A stretch of DNA of 64,000 nt from Kerstersia similis. Its GTDB lineage: Bacteria > Pseudomonadota > Gammaproteobacteria > Burkholderiales > Burkholderiaceae_B. Positions 1 through 7,836 of this stretch are shown here, one piece after another (the first letter of the stretch is position 1; every line of letters begins with the position of its first letter). The DNA lies in the NCBI RefSeq assembly GCF_965139615.1, contig NZ_CBCSIQ010000012.1, forward strand, positions 1-64,000, read 5' to 3'. The position numbers and the translations under genes were made by a program. The notes beneath the pieces were generated by a model that saw only the letters and a program-made list of their open reading frames with translations, was not told the origin of the DNA and did not search any database.

Positions 1-203
1 GGCCTATACCCCGATACCCCCGCCGGTACCCGCCTCAAGACTCCATGCCACGTACCTTGGCTAACGTTAAGACGCCCAATGAATGCCATCTGAACGAATA
101 CCACCGGTTCAAGACCTGCCCCCCACTGGCTGAAGCCCCTCCTGCGATGCATGCACAGGCCTGAATAGCCATCAGACACCTGAGGGTACTTACCCCCAGC
201 CAG
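1..203. other. Non-coding stretch at the window edge
   Basis: No open frame here has a ribosome site or a recognisable product on either strand. It leads directly into the duplicated module that starts at 204. Any gene it belongs to (promoter or 3' end) lies left of the window. Confidence 0.5.
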
Positions 204-490
204 TGTGAATAAGCTTGTTAGCACCTGCGGGAAAGAGTGGAAAATGGCTTTTATTACATGATCTTGCAATAGCATGATCAAAAATTGATCAATCCTGTCA
301 TCCTGCCACCCAAGCGAGTCTCCACAAGCGGAAAAACCTGCCTGCCAGCGGATTGGCCCCCGCTTCCGGGCAGAACAGCCGCATGCGTGCCACTTACTCA
401 CAGCAACTGTGAATAACCCTGTTAGCACCCACTGGACACCCCATCAAAGCCAATTAAAATCAAACACTTGCAAAAGAATGATCAAAAATT
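204..490. repeat. Duplicated module, exact 204-bp period, with DnaA-box-like 9-mers
   Basis: Two blocks are each present twice at exactly 204 bp. Block 1 is TGTGAATAA-N3-TGTTAGCACC (204-225 and 408-429). Block 2 is a 24-mer starting CTTGCAA and ending GATCAAAAATT (263-286 and 467-490, 22 of 24 identical). The distance from block 1 to block 2 is 59 bp in both copies, while the DNA between them is not conserved, so the blocks look selected rather than freshly duplicated. TGTGAATAA is the reverse complement of TTATTCACA, which fits the DnaA-box consensus TTATNCACA. The surroundings are AT-rich for this genome and contain four GATC sites (260, 276, 287, 480). A replication-origin or regulatory role is inference; no origin-linked gene is visible in the window. 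Confidence 0.6.
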
Positions 491-621
491 AAGCATACCA
501 GGGGCCTGGGCAGGCTTGCGCACCGGCGCCACCAGGGGATAGGGACGGAAGAATCAGGACCCGGCATGGCAACGAACCGGATTGCCAACACCGACACGAA
601 GGCCGCACACGCGCCCAAAAA

Positions 622-654
622 CAGAAAAGCCCTGGCTTAAGCCTGGGCTTTTCT
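622..654 (-). terminator. Rho-independent terminator
   Basis: A long hairpin with a 12-13 bp stem (AGAAAAGCCC and its complement) and a short loop. Read on the minus strand it is followed by TGTTTTTGGG, a usable T-run. It is the second minus-strand terminator after tRNA-Thr. Confidence 0.6.
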
Positions 655-869
655 GAATCTCTGGCAAGCTTGCTCGCACCGCAAACGACTGCCCCCTCAC
701 CTTCCTGGCGGAAGGCCCAGCCTCTTTGCAGCGCCTTTCTGAACGCGCCACAAGCAGGCCCATGCCCAAACTCCCCTTACCTGTCGTAGCAAGCGCCCAC
801 GAGGGGCAGAATGGCGCCAGGAACCACCCCGGACTCGCTGCGCATCAAAGCCAGCCACGCGGGAAAATA

Positions 870-899
870 AAAAGGCCCCTTGTAAACAAGGGGCCTTTT
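870..899 (-). terminator. Terminator of tRNA-Thr
   Basis: The stem AAAGGCCCCTTG pairs with CAAGGGGCCTTT around a 4-base loop. On the minus strand it is followed by TTTTTATTTT. It starts 9 bases after the tRNA 3' end, so it ends the tRNA transcript. Confidence 0.8.
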
Positions 900-908
900 C
901 AAGGCATT

Positions 909-984
909 TGGTGCCGGTGAGAAGAGTCGAACTCCCGACCTTCGCATTACGAATGCGCTGCTCTACCAACTGAGCTACACCGGC
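909..984 (-). tRNA. tRNA-Thr (anticodon CGT), CCA encoded
   Basis: The reverse strand folds as a full cloverleaf. The 7-bp acceptor is GCCGGTG with CACCGGC, the D-arm holds AGCTCAGTTGGTAGAGC, the anticodon loop is TTCGTAA, and the T-loop sequence is GTTCGAC. The discriminator is A and CCA is encoded at the 3' end. Anticodon CGT reads the threonine codon ACG. A clean -10 box lies upstream and a terminator directly downstream. Confidence 0.96.
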
Positions 985-1010
985 GAAACCTGTACTGCGA
1001 TAAGAATTAA

Positions 1011-1016
1011 ATTATA
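1011..1016 (-). promoter_or_regulatory. -10 box of the tRNA-Thr promoter
   Basis: A perfect TATAAT on the minus strand ends 26 bases before the tRNA 5' end. The best -35 candidate, TTGTGC, sits at a longer than usual spacing of 19, so the -35 is uncertain. Confidence 0.6.
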
Positions 1017-1060
1017 GCACGGAAATTTTCAGATAGCACAAGTGATGCGCAAGAAATTTA

Positions 1061-2437
1061 TTACAGCTCACGTGCCAGGCTGACGGCCATGCCCAGATAG
1101 CTGCGCGGCGTCATGTCCAGCAGGCGGGCCTTGGGCTCGTCCGGCAATGCCAGGCCAGAGATGAACTCACGCAGTGCGTCCTGGGTAATGCCCTTGCCAC
1201 GCGTCAGCGCCTTGAGCTGCTCATAGGGTTGCGGCAGGCCATAACGACGCATCACCGTTTGCACGGGCTCGGCCAGCACTTCCCAGCAGGCGTCGATATC
1301 GGCGTCGATGGCGGCTGCGTTGACTTCCAGTTTGTCCAGGCCGCGCAAGCAGGCGTCATAGGCTACCAGCGCGTAGCCGAATGCCACGCCCAGGTTGCGC
1401 AATACGGTGGAATCGGTCAGGTCACGCTGCCAGCGCGACACCGGCAGCTTTTCCGACAGGTGGCGCAGCATGGCATTGGCCAGGCCGATATTGCCTTCGG
1501 AGTTTTCAAAGTCGATCGGGTTGACCTTGTGCGGCATGGTCGAGGAACCGACCTCACCTTCCTTCAGGCGCTGCTTGAAGTAACCCAGCGAGACATAACC
1601 CCAGATGTCACGATCCAGATCCAGGATGATGGTATTGGCACGCGCCACGGCGTCGAACAGTTCGGCCATCCAGTCATGCGGTTCGATCTGGATGGTATGG
1701 CGGTTCTGCGTGAGGCCCAGGCCGCCCAGCACACGGGCGCTGAATGCCGGCCACTCGATTTCCGGATACGCCGAATAATGCGCGTTGTAGTTGCCCGTCG
1801 CGCCGTTGAGCTTGGCCAGCGGCTGTACCTTGGCAATATTGTCGATCGCGCGGCGCAGGCGGGCAGCGACGTTGGCAAACTCCTTGCCCAGCGTGGTAGG
1901 GCTGGCCGGCTGGCCATGGGTACGCGCCAGCAACGGCTGTTCGGCATGGGTATCAGCCAAGCCAGCGAGCTTGGCATACACTTTTTCCAGCGCGGGCAGC
2001 AGCACCTGTTCACGCGCGCGGGTCAGCATCAGCGCATGCGATGTATTGTTGATGTCTTCGGAGGTACAAGCAAAGTGAATGAACTCGGCGGCGCGATCCA
2101 GCTCTTCATCACCGGCCACTTGTTCCTTCAGCCAGTACTCGACGGCCTTCACATCATGATTGGTCGTACGCTCAATGGCCTTGATGCGCGCGGCATCGGC
2201 TTCGCTGAAGTTTTCCACCAGCGCGAGCAGGCGTTGACGGGCACGCTCGGAAAAACGCGGCAATTCGGGCAGCCCGGCTTCGGACAAGCCGATCAGCCAG
2301 GCAATCTCAACTTCCACCCGGTGGGCCATGAAGCCAGCTTCGGACAACAGGCCACGCAGGGCATCGCCCCGGCCGGCGTAGCGCCCGTCAAGCGGCGACA
2401 GGGCATTGAGGGAACTGATCTGATCGGCGATTTGCAT
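1061..2437 (-). CDS. purB: Adenylosuccinate lyase
   Basis: Catalyses two steps of purine synthesis: fumarate release from SAICAR to give AICAR, and from adenylosuccinate to give AMP. The protein is 458 residues, the family length. It has the N-terminal SPLDGRY segment seen in gammaproteobacterial PurB, the HFACTSEDINN region, ARTHGQPASPTT with the catalytic His, and the superfamily signature SSTMPHKVNP. The frame is open further upstream to about 2644, but the start at 2437 is chosen because homologues begin just before the LNALSPLDGRY segment. Its ribosome site is weak. It is transcribed towards tRNA-Thr and diverges from the glutathione transferase gene. Confidence 0.95.
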   Translation of the reverse strand: MQIADQISSLNALSPLDGRYAGRGDALRGLLSEAGFMAHRVEVEIAWLIGLSEAGLPELPRFSERARQRLLALVENFSEADAARIKAIERTTNHDVKAVEYWLKEQVAGDEELDRAAEFIHFACTSEDINNTSHALMLTRAREQVLLPALEKVYAKLAGLADTHAEQPLLARTHGQPASPTTLGKEFANVAARLRRAIDNIAKVQPLAKLNGATGNYNAHYSAYPEIEWPAFSARVLGGLGLTQNRHTIQIEPHDWMAELFDAVARANTIILDLDRDIWGYVSLGYFKQRLKEGEVGSSTMPHKVNPIDFENSEGNIGLANAMLRHLSEKLPVSRWQRDLTDSTVLRNLGVAFGYALVAYDACLRGLDKLEVNAAAIDADIDACWEVLAEPVQTVMRRYGLPQPYEQLKALTRGKGITQDALREFISGLALPDEPKARLLDMTPRSYLGMAVSLAREL

Positions 2438-2752
2438 GATTTCTGACAAAAAAACAACAATTTGCGAAGACTCGGATTCTAGCATCCGGAAACCTCGCAC
2501 GCCCGGGCTACACTCCCCAGGAGGCACTCTGTGGCCTGATTTCGCTGTACCTGCCGCTTGCCGCGTACAGCCGGTTCCGCGCACATCGTTCTTTTTCCGG
2601 ATCTCACACAGATTCGCGCCATCGGCCAGCTTCACGCCTGCCATGACGATACGGCCCTTGCTCCGGAAACATTATGTCTTGGCACGGTAAATCTGGTTGA
2701 ATGAATTCACTGGGATATACTGCCACCGCATTTGCCTGATCACGTTGCTTTC
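2438..2752. other. Divergent intergenic region purB / gst
   Basis: No gene is supported in these 315 bases. It should hold the promoters of purB (minus) and of the transferase (plus). A TATACT hexamer at about 2716 is the clearest -10 candidate for the plus-strand gene. The upstream extension of the purB frame has no homology that I recognise. Confidence 0.4.
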
Positions 2753-3355
2753 ATGAAACTGCTAGGTTCGCTGAATAATCCCTTCGTACGTAAAGTACGG
2801 ATTGTCCTCGCTGAGAAAAAACTGAACGTTCAATGGGACGTTGAGGACGCCGTTCCCGAAACCGTATCGTTGCGAACCCACAATCCGCTGGGCAAGACAC
2901 CCTGTCTGGTCATGGAAGACGATGCGTCGCTGTACGATTCACGCGTGATTGTCGAGTATCTCGATACCCTGTCTCCCGTTGGCCGGCTGATCCCGCCCTC
3001 TGGCCGTGAGCGTGCCGCCGCCAAAGGCTGGGAAGCGCTGGCCGATGGCCTGCTGGACGCCTGCCGCACCATCCACGAAGAACGCAGCCGGCCCGAAGCA
3101 CAGCGCAGCAGCGCTATCGTTGCCGCGCAGTTCGACACGGTGCATGCCGCCCTGGCAGCCATGAACCAGCAATTGGGCGAACAGCTGTTCTGCATGGGCG
3201 TCAACTTCAGCCTGGCCGATATTGCAGTGGGCTGCGCCCTTTGCCATCTGGACAACGAATTCCCCGAACTGGATTGGCGTACCGAACATGCCAACCTGGT
3301 GCGCCTGCACGAAAAATTGCTGACGCGCCCCTCGTTTTCCGACACCCAGCAGTAA
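2753..3355 (+). CDS. Glutathione S-transferase family protein
   Basis: A 200-residue soluble protein with a thioredoxin-like N-terminal domain (MKLLGSLNNPFVRKVRIV, residues 1-80, including the cis-Pro region KTPCLV and the glutathione-binding Asp-Ser motif YDSRVIVEYLD) and an all-alpha C-terminal domain. It resembles the YibF / stringent-starvation-protein branch of GSTs. It probably conjugates or reduces electrophiles with glutathione, but the substrate cannot be read from sequence. The ATG at 2753 is preferred over an upstream TTG (2732) because the thioredoxin fold begins there. A bidirectional terminator separates it from the convergent mnmA. Confidence 0.85.
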   Translation: MKLLGSLNNPFVRKVRIVLAEKKLNVQWDVEDAVPETVSLRTHNPLGKTPCLVMEDDASLYDSRVIVEYLDTLSPVGRLIPPSGRERAAAKGWEALADGLLDACRTIHEERSRPEAQRSSAIVAAQFDTVHAALAAMNQQLGEQLFCMGVNFSLADIAVGCALCHLDNEFPELDWRTEHANLVRLHEKLLTRPSFSDTQQ

Positions 3356-3460
3356 GACTGCCATCACGCAATCCAAAGCCCGGCCAGGGCTATCCATCCG
3401 CCTGCTGCGGGCTACAAGGCGTGTTCGCTGCTGCCTGCGCCCAGACACATTGCGCTTCAC

Positions 3461-3498
3461 AAAAAAAACGGCATGCCGGTCGAACCCGCATGCCGTTT
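3461..3498. terminator. Bidirectional terminator between gst and mnmA
   Basis: The stem AACGGCATGC pairs with GCATGCCGTT around an 11-base loop. An A-run of eight lies on the left and TTT on the right, so it can end mnmA transcripts (T-run on the minus strand) and, less strongly, gst transcripts. Confidence 0.65.
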
Positions 3499-3535
3499 CC
3501 ATCGCCGCGCCTGGGCGAAACGCCCCGAAACCGGC

Positions 3536-4657
3536 TCAGATAATAATGCCGCCGCCCAGGCAAACCTCACCTTGATACAGCACCGCTGATTGCCCTGGCG
3601 TGACCGCCCACTGCGGATCATCGAAAGTCAGCGTAAAGCCGCCCTGGCCATCCGCCTGCAAGGTGCAGGCCGCATCCTGCTGTCGATAACGCGTCTTGGC
3701 AGCGTAGCGTCCTGGCGCCGGCGCCTCGCCTGCCACCCAACTGGCATCCTGCGCCGTGAGGGTGTGGCTCAACAGCCAGGGGTGCTCATGCCCCTGCACG
3801 GCATACAGCACATTTTTCTTCAGATCCTTGCGGGCGGCATACCAGGCCTGTGCCGTGCCATCATCATTCTGATGACCTTTGACACCACCTATCCCCAAGC
3901 CTTTGCGTTGCCCCAGGGTATGAAACGCCAGTCCTTGATGCGTGCCCAGACGCTCGCCTTCCGGCGTCAGGATAGGGCCGGGCTGCGTGGGCAGATAGCG
4001 GTTCAGGAACTCCCGGAACGGTCGTTCGCCGATAAAGCAAATGCCTGTCGAATCTTTCTTTGCAGCATTGGGCAACTGCAGTTCCGCAGCAATACGCCGC
4101 ACGTCGGTCTTGGGTATTTCCCCCAGCGGGAACAGCACCCGCGACAGCTGCTCCTGGCTCAGCCGGTGCAGGAAATAACTCTGATCCTTGCTGCCGTCGA
4201 GTGCCTTGAGCAATTCGCTGCGCACGCCGCTGCCCGCCGGCACGCGCCGCACGCGGGCATAGTGGCCGGTGGCAATCCAGTCCGCGCCCAGGCTCATGGC
4301 ATGGTCCAGAAATGCCCGGAATTTGATTTCCGCATTGCACAGGACGTCAGGGTTGGGCGTGCGGCCGGCTGAATATTCACGCAGAAACTCGGCGAATACG
4401 CGATCCTTGTATTCGGCCGCAAAATTCACGGCCTCGATATCCACGCCCACCAGATCCGCCACACTGGCCGCATCCAGCCAGTCCTGGCGGCTGGAGCAGT
4501 ATTCGGAGTCATCGTCGTCCTCCCAGTTCTTCATGAACAGGCCCACCACCTCATAGCCCTGCTGCTTGAGCAACCAGGCGGAGACAGAAGAATCGACACC
4601 GCCGGACATGCCGATCACGACACGGCCACGGGATGAAGTGGAAGAAGAAGCAGACAT
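3536..4657 (-). CDS. mnmA: tRNA-specific 2-thiouridylase MnmA
   Basis: Adds sulfur to C2 of the wobble uridine (U34) of tRNA-Lys, -Glu and -Gln, using ATP and sulfur relayed from IscS through Tus proteins. It is 373 residues. The PP-loop SGGVDSS lies at residues 18-24. The two catalytic cysteines are in NPDVLCN and STGICFIGERPF, and the C-terminal barrel ends in a typical LGGGII. The start is placed at MSASSS because the nine residues that could extend it have no counterpart in the family. It is followed on the same strand by nothing before the terminator at 3461. Confidence 0.95.
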   Translation of the reverse strand: MSASSSTSSRGRVVIGMSGGVDSSVSAWLLKQQGYEVVGLFMKNWEDDDDSEYCSSRQDWLDAASVADLVGVDIEAVNFAAEYKDRVFAEFLREYSAGRTPNPDVLCNAEIKFRAFLDHAMSLGADWIATGHYARVRRVPAGSGVRSELLKALDGSKDQSYFLHRLSQEQLSRVLFPLGEIPKTDVRRIAAELQLPNAAKKDSTGICFIGERPFREFLNRYLPTQPGPILTPEGERLGTHQGLAFHTLGQRKGLGIGGVKGHQNDDGTAQAWYAARKDLKKNVLYAVQGHEHPWLLSHTLTAQDASWVAGEAPAPGRYAAKTRYRQQDAACTLQADGQGGFTLTFDDPQWAVTPGQSAVLYQGEVCLGGGIII

Positions 4658-4732
4658 GAAATTCACAGTGCGGCGGCGCAGCACACCGCGCCGCCGTCCT
4701 TTAACAGGGAAACGCCCATACCGGGCAATGTT

Positions 4733-6142
4733 TTACCAGGCGATGATCTTGCCGGGGTTCAGGATATTGTTGGGATCAAAGGCATGCTTGAGGGAACGCA
4801 TCAGCGCAATGGCATCCTCGCCGTGCTCTTCGGTCAGGAACTGCATTTTATGCAAGCCTACGCCATGTTCGCCAGTGCAGGTACCATCGGCCTCGATGGC
4901 GCGGCGCACGATGCGATGATTGATGGCTTCGGACTCTTCCCATTCTTCCTTGCTGTTCGGGTCGAGCATCATCAGCACATGGAAGTTGCCATCGCCCACA
5001 TGGCCCAGAATGGTGGAGGGGAAGCTGGCAGTCGCCAGATCCTCCGCAGCGGCCGTCACGTTTTCTGCCAGACGGGAAATCGGTACGCAGACATCGGTCG
5101 TGCTGGCCAGGCACCCGGGCCGCAATTGCACCGAGGCGAAGTAGGCATTGTGACGCGCCGACCACAGGCGGTTCCGGTCTTCCGGACGCTCGGCCCATTC
5201 AAAATTTTCGCCGCCATGCTCGCGCGCCAGCTCCTGCACAATCTCGGCCTGTTCACGCACACCCTCCGGGCTGCCATGAAATTCAAAAGCCAGCAGCGGC
5301 GTTTCACGCAGCGTCAGCTTGCTGTGCTGATTCACGGCCCGAACCGATGCCGCATCCATGAACTCCACACGCGCCACCGGTACGCCCATCTGCACCGTGT
5401 CGATCACGCAACGCACGGCGTCATCCAGCGTATTGAAGTGACAGATCGCCGCCGACACCGCCTCCGGCAGCGGATACAAACGTACCGTCACCTCGACGAT
5501 AATGCCCAGCGTTCCTTCGCTGCCCACGAAAATGCGGGTCAGGTCGTAACCAGCGGACGACTTGCGTGCGCGACCGGCGGTCCGCACCACTCTGCCGTCG
5601 GCCGTCACCACCGTCAGCGACACCACATTTTCACGCATGGTGCCATAGCGCACCGCGTTGGTTCCCGAGGCGCGGGTCGCCGCCATGCCGCCGATACTGG
5701 CATCGGCGCCGGGGTCGATAGGAAAGAACAAGCCCGTGTCGCGCAACTCGGCATTCAGCTGCTGCCGCAATACCCCCGGCTGCACGGTTGCCGTCAGGTC
5801 GCCGGCATCCACCGACAGGATGCGGTTCATCGCCTGCACATTCAGCACCACGCCCCCTTGTGCCGCCAGCACATGCCCTTCCAGGGAAGACCCCGCACCG
5901 TAGGGAATCAGGGGAACGCCGAACTCATTACAGAGCCTGGCCACAAATACCACTTCTTCCGTCGATTCAGCGAACACGACGGCATCGGGTGCCATGACGG
6001 GGTACGGCGACTCGTCACGGCCATGATGTTCGCGCACTGCCGCGGCTTCCGAACAGCGGCTGCCGAAACGTTCGCGCAGGCGCTCCAGAAAAGCCGCCGG
6101 AATGGCGCGAGGCGCCTGGATGGATTCAATATGGGCATTCAT
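4733..6142 (-). CDS. FAD-linked oxidase of the GlcD / D-lactate dehydrogenase family
   Basis: A 469-residue flavoprotein that oxidises a 2-hydroxy acid, probably D-lactate or glycolate, and passes electrons to the respiratory chain. The N-terminal FAD_binding_4 domain (about 35-215) carries IPYGAGSSLEGH and FVGSEGTLGIIVEVTVRLYP. The C-terminal FAD-oxidase domain carries GHVGDGNFH and GEHGVGLHK, which bind the substrate and metal. There is no GlcE or GlcF partner nearby, so a stand-alone D-lactate dehydrogenase is more likely than a glycolate oxidase subunit. An AGGAAG ribosome site precedes the ATG. The exact substrate is open. Confidence 0.88.
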   Translation of the reverse strand: MNAHIESIQAPRAIPAAFLERLRERFGSRCSEAAAVREHHGRDESPYPVMAPDAVVFAESTEEVVFVARLCNEFGVPLIPYGAGSSLEGHVLAAQGGVVLNVQAMNRILSVDAGDLTATVQPGVLRQQLNAELRDTGLFFPIDPGADASIGGMAATRASGTNAVRYGTMRENVVSLTVVTADGRVVRTAGRARKSSAGYDLTRIFVGSEGTLGIIVEVTVRLYPLPEAVSAAICHFNTLDDAVRCVIDTVQMGVPVARVEFMDAASVRAVNQHSKLTLRETPLLAFEFHGSPEGVREQAEIVQELAREHGGENFEWAERPEDRNRLWSARHNAYFASVQLRPGCLASTTDVCVPISRLAENVTAAAEDLATASFPSTILGHVGDGNFHVLMMLDPNSKEEWEESEAINHRIVRRAIEADGTCTGEHGVGLHKMQFLTEEHGEDAIALMRSLKHAFDPNNILNPGKIIAW

Positions 6143-6310
6143 GATGGTGTTGTCTTCCTGGCACGCGAATCACTGTCGCCCATAAGGCTGGATTGCCGCG
6201 CCGTTTATTATCAATAGAGACGCGGCCCGAGCCGCGCAGCCGCCTGATCCGCACGCACCCGTTTCCCACTTGCCCCATGCGTCAGCAATCAGGACGCCTG
6301 AAAAGCAACA

Positions 6311-6358
6311 CGGGGAGGCGCTACGCGCAGGATATCTTCCTGCGCCTGCGCCTCCCCG
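6311..6358 (-). terminator. Long hairpin after aroG
   Basis: The outer stem CGGGGAGGCGC pairs perfectly with GCGCCTCCCCG, and an inner stem GCGCAGGA pairs with TCCTGCGC, separated by a small internal loop. On the minus strand it is 65 bases past the aroG stop and is followed by GTGTTGCTTTTC, a broken T-run. A terminator for aroG is the simplest reading. Confidence 0.5.
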
Positions 6359-6422
6359 CAGGAAACGGGCCCGTGCTGCGGGAATCTTCCCGCCAGAACA
6401 GGCGACGTTTAGGATAGCATTT

Positions 6423-7484
6423 TTACACCAAGACTTCGCGGCGCGTATGCACGGCTGCGGCCAGCTGCTCCAGCACCGCCACCGACTCTTCCCAGCCGAT
6501 GCAACCATCGGTGATGCTCTGGCCATAGACCAGCGGCTTGCCCTCTTCCAGATCCTGGCGCCCGGCGACCAGGTGGCTCTCGACCATCACGCCCACCAGG
6601 CGATCATCCCCGGCACTGACCTGCGACGCGATATCCGCGACCACGAGAGGCTGGTTTTCCGGTTTCTTGCTGCTATTGGCATGGCTCGCATCAATCATGA
6701 TGCGCGGATCCAGCCCATTGGCTCGCATCAGCGCGCTGGCAGCCTCGACGCTGGCATGGTCATAGTTGGGCTGTTTGCCGCCACGTAGAATGACATGGCA
6801 ATCGTCATTACCGGCGGTACGAACAATGGCGGAACGGCCACCCTTGGTCACCGACAGGAAATGGTGCGGCTGCGACGCCGCACGAATCGCATCTAGCGCA
6901 ATTTTGACATTGCCGTCCGTCCCGTTCTTGAAACCGACCGGACACGACAGGCCGGACGACAGTTCGCGGTGCACCTGGCTTTCCGTGGTACGGGCGCCAA
7001 TCGCCCCCCATGCCACCAGGTCAGCGATGTACTGCGGCGTGATCATGTCCAGGAACTCGCAGCCGGCAGGCATGCCCAGCTCGTTGATTTCCAGCAGCAG
7101 GCGGCGCGCCAGGCGCAAACCGGCATTGATGTTGAAACTGCCATCCAGGCTGGGGTCATTGATCAAACCCTTCCAGCCGACCGTGGTGCGCGGTTTCTCG
7201 AAGTACACCCGCATGATGATTTCCAGGCGGTCAGACAATTGTTCGCGGATGGGCTGCAGGCGGCGGGCATACTCCAGGGCAGCAGCAGGATCATGAATGG
7301 AACACGGGCCGATCACGACCACCAGCCGGTCGTCTTCGCCATGCAGGATACGGTGCACGGCCTGGCGCGCATCATGAACCACAGTGGAAGCTCGCGCCGA
7401 ACACGGCAATTCGCTGATCACCTCAGCCGGGGTAGCCAGTTCCATGATTTCTTTGATCCGCAGGTCATCGGTATTGTGAGACAC
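6423..7484 (-). CDS. aroG: 3-deoxy-7-phosphoheptulonate synthase, AroF/G/H type
   Basis: First enzyme of the shikimate pathway: joins phosphoenolpyruvate and erythrose 4-phosphate to DAHP. It is 353 residues, class I-alpha, with VVIGPCSIHDP, the GARTTESQVHRELSSG loop and the DASHANSSKKPE metal and substrate site. The start codon is GTG, supported by AGGAGTG ten bases upstream. The leader on the same strand holds a Phe/Tyr-rich peptide (7594-7683) and an intrinsic terminator (7539-7573), so expression is probably attenuated by charged tRNA-Phe/Tyr, in addition to any allosteric control of the enzyme. The isozyme's feedback specificity cannot be told from the sequence by eye. Confidence 0.95.
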   Translation of the reverse strand: MSHNTDDLRIKEIMELATPAEVISELPCSARASTVVHDARQAVHRILHGEDDRLVVVIGPCSIHDPAAALEYARRLQPIREQLSDRLEIIMRVYFEKPRTTVGWKGLINDPSLDGSFNINAGLRLARRLLLEINELGMPAGCEFLDMITPQYIADLVAWGAIGARTTESQVHRELSSGLSCPVGFKNGTDGNVKIALDAIRAASQPHHFLSVTKGGRSAIVRTAGNDDCHVILRGGKQPNYDHASVEAASALMRANGLDPRIMIDASHANSSKKPENQPLVVADIASQVSAGDDRLVGVMVESHLVAGRQDLEEGKPLVYGQSITDGCIGWEESVAVLEQLAAAVHTRREVLV

Positions 7485-7538
7485 GGAGACACTCCTGTTT
7501 TAGATAATTTCTGCGCCAACTGCGCCCGACGACATACG

Positions 7539-7573
7539 AAAAAAAGCCGCCAGACAGTGCTGGCGGCTTTTTC
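7539..7573 (-). terminator. Attenuator terminator in the aroG leader
   Basis: On the minus strand a 9-bp stem AGCCGCCAG/CTGGCGGCT with a 6-base loop is followed by seven T residues. It lies 21 bases after the stop of the leader peptide and 55 bases before the aroG start. An 8-base segment inside the leader peptide gene (7617-7624, GCTGGCGG on the minus strand) is perfectly complementary to the 5' arm (CCGCCAGC, 7559-7566), so an alternative antiterminator pairing is possible. Confidence 0.8.
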
Positions 7574-7593
7574 AGGGAAACGGGTAGAAAACC

Positions 7594-7683
7594 TCAGGTA
7601 CGACGCGTCCCTTCCTCCGCCAGCGGCATCGGAAAATAGTACGCAAAATAAAATCGTGCATTGAGGATATTCATGTAATCCAT
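7594..7683 (-). CDS. aroG leader peptide (Phe/Tyr-rich attenuation peptide)
   Basis: A 29-residue frame with the run RFYFAYYF at residues 10-17, that is three Phe and three Tyr in eight codons, ending in TGA just before an intrinsic terminator and upstream of DAHP synthase. This is the layout of pheL-, trpL- and hisL-type attenuators: scarcity of charged tRNA-Phe or tRNA-Tyr would stall the ribosome on this run and change leader RNA folding. It can start at 7683 or at the in-frame ATG 7674 (26 residues); neither has a strong ribosome site, which is the main weakness. The gene identity is inferred from architecture only. Confidence 0.75.
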   Translation of the reverse strand: MDYMNILNARFYFAYYFPMPLAEEGTRRT

Positions 7684-7760
7684 GGTAGCACAAAAAATTC
7701 AGCTGCCTAGCGGCATTTTCATCCTGTGCATTCGTTTTTCCGAAACGTGGCAAAAATACA

Positions 7761-7785
7761 AAAATGGCGGCAACGCCGCCATTTT
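7761..7785 (-). terminator. Terminator after tldD
   Basis: The stem AAAATGGCGG pairs perfectly with CCGCCATTTT around a 5-base loop. On the minus strand it is followed by TGTATTTTTG. It separates tldD from the aroG leader, so aroG must have its own promoter between 7683 and 7760. Confidence 0.75.
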
Positions 7786-7836
7786 CGTCATCTCAGGATG
7801 CCTGGCGCCCCATCATGGCAGCGCGGGCTGCCGCCA

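Larger units (their letters stand above)
491..908. other. Non-coding stretch holding two minus-strand terminators
   Basis: I see no believable protein gene. Short frames here run through the terminators at 622-654 and 870-899. The roughly 215 bases between the terminators could hold an unrecognised small RNA read on the minus strand and ending at 622, but I cannot match it to 6S, 4.5S, tmRNA or RNase P RNA. Confidence 0.35.

Noticed and set aside
554..969. Small minus-strand frames before tRNA-Thr
   Set aside because: They run through two terminators and the tRNA itself.
909..984. Integration (att) site at tRNA-Thr
   Set aside because: No integrase and no repeat of the tRNA 3' end was found in the window.
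4784..6217. 477-residue open frame on the plus strand
   Set aside because: Antisense to the FAD-linked oxidase; His/Arg-rich shadow.
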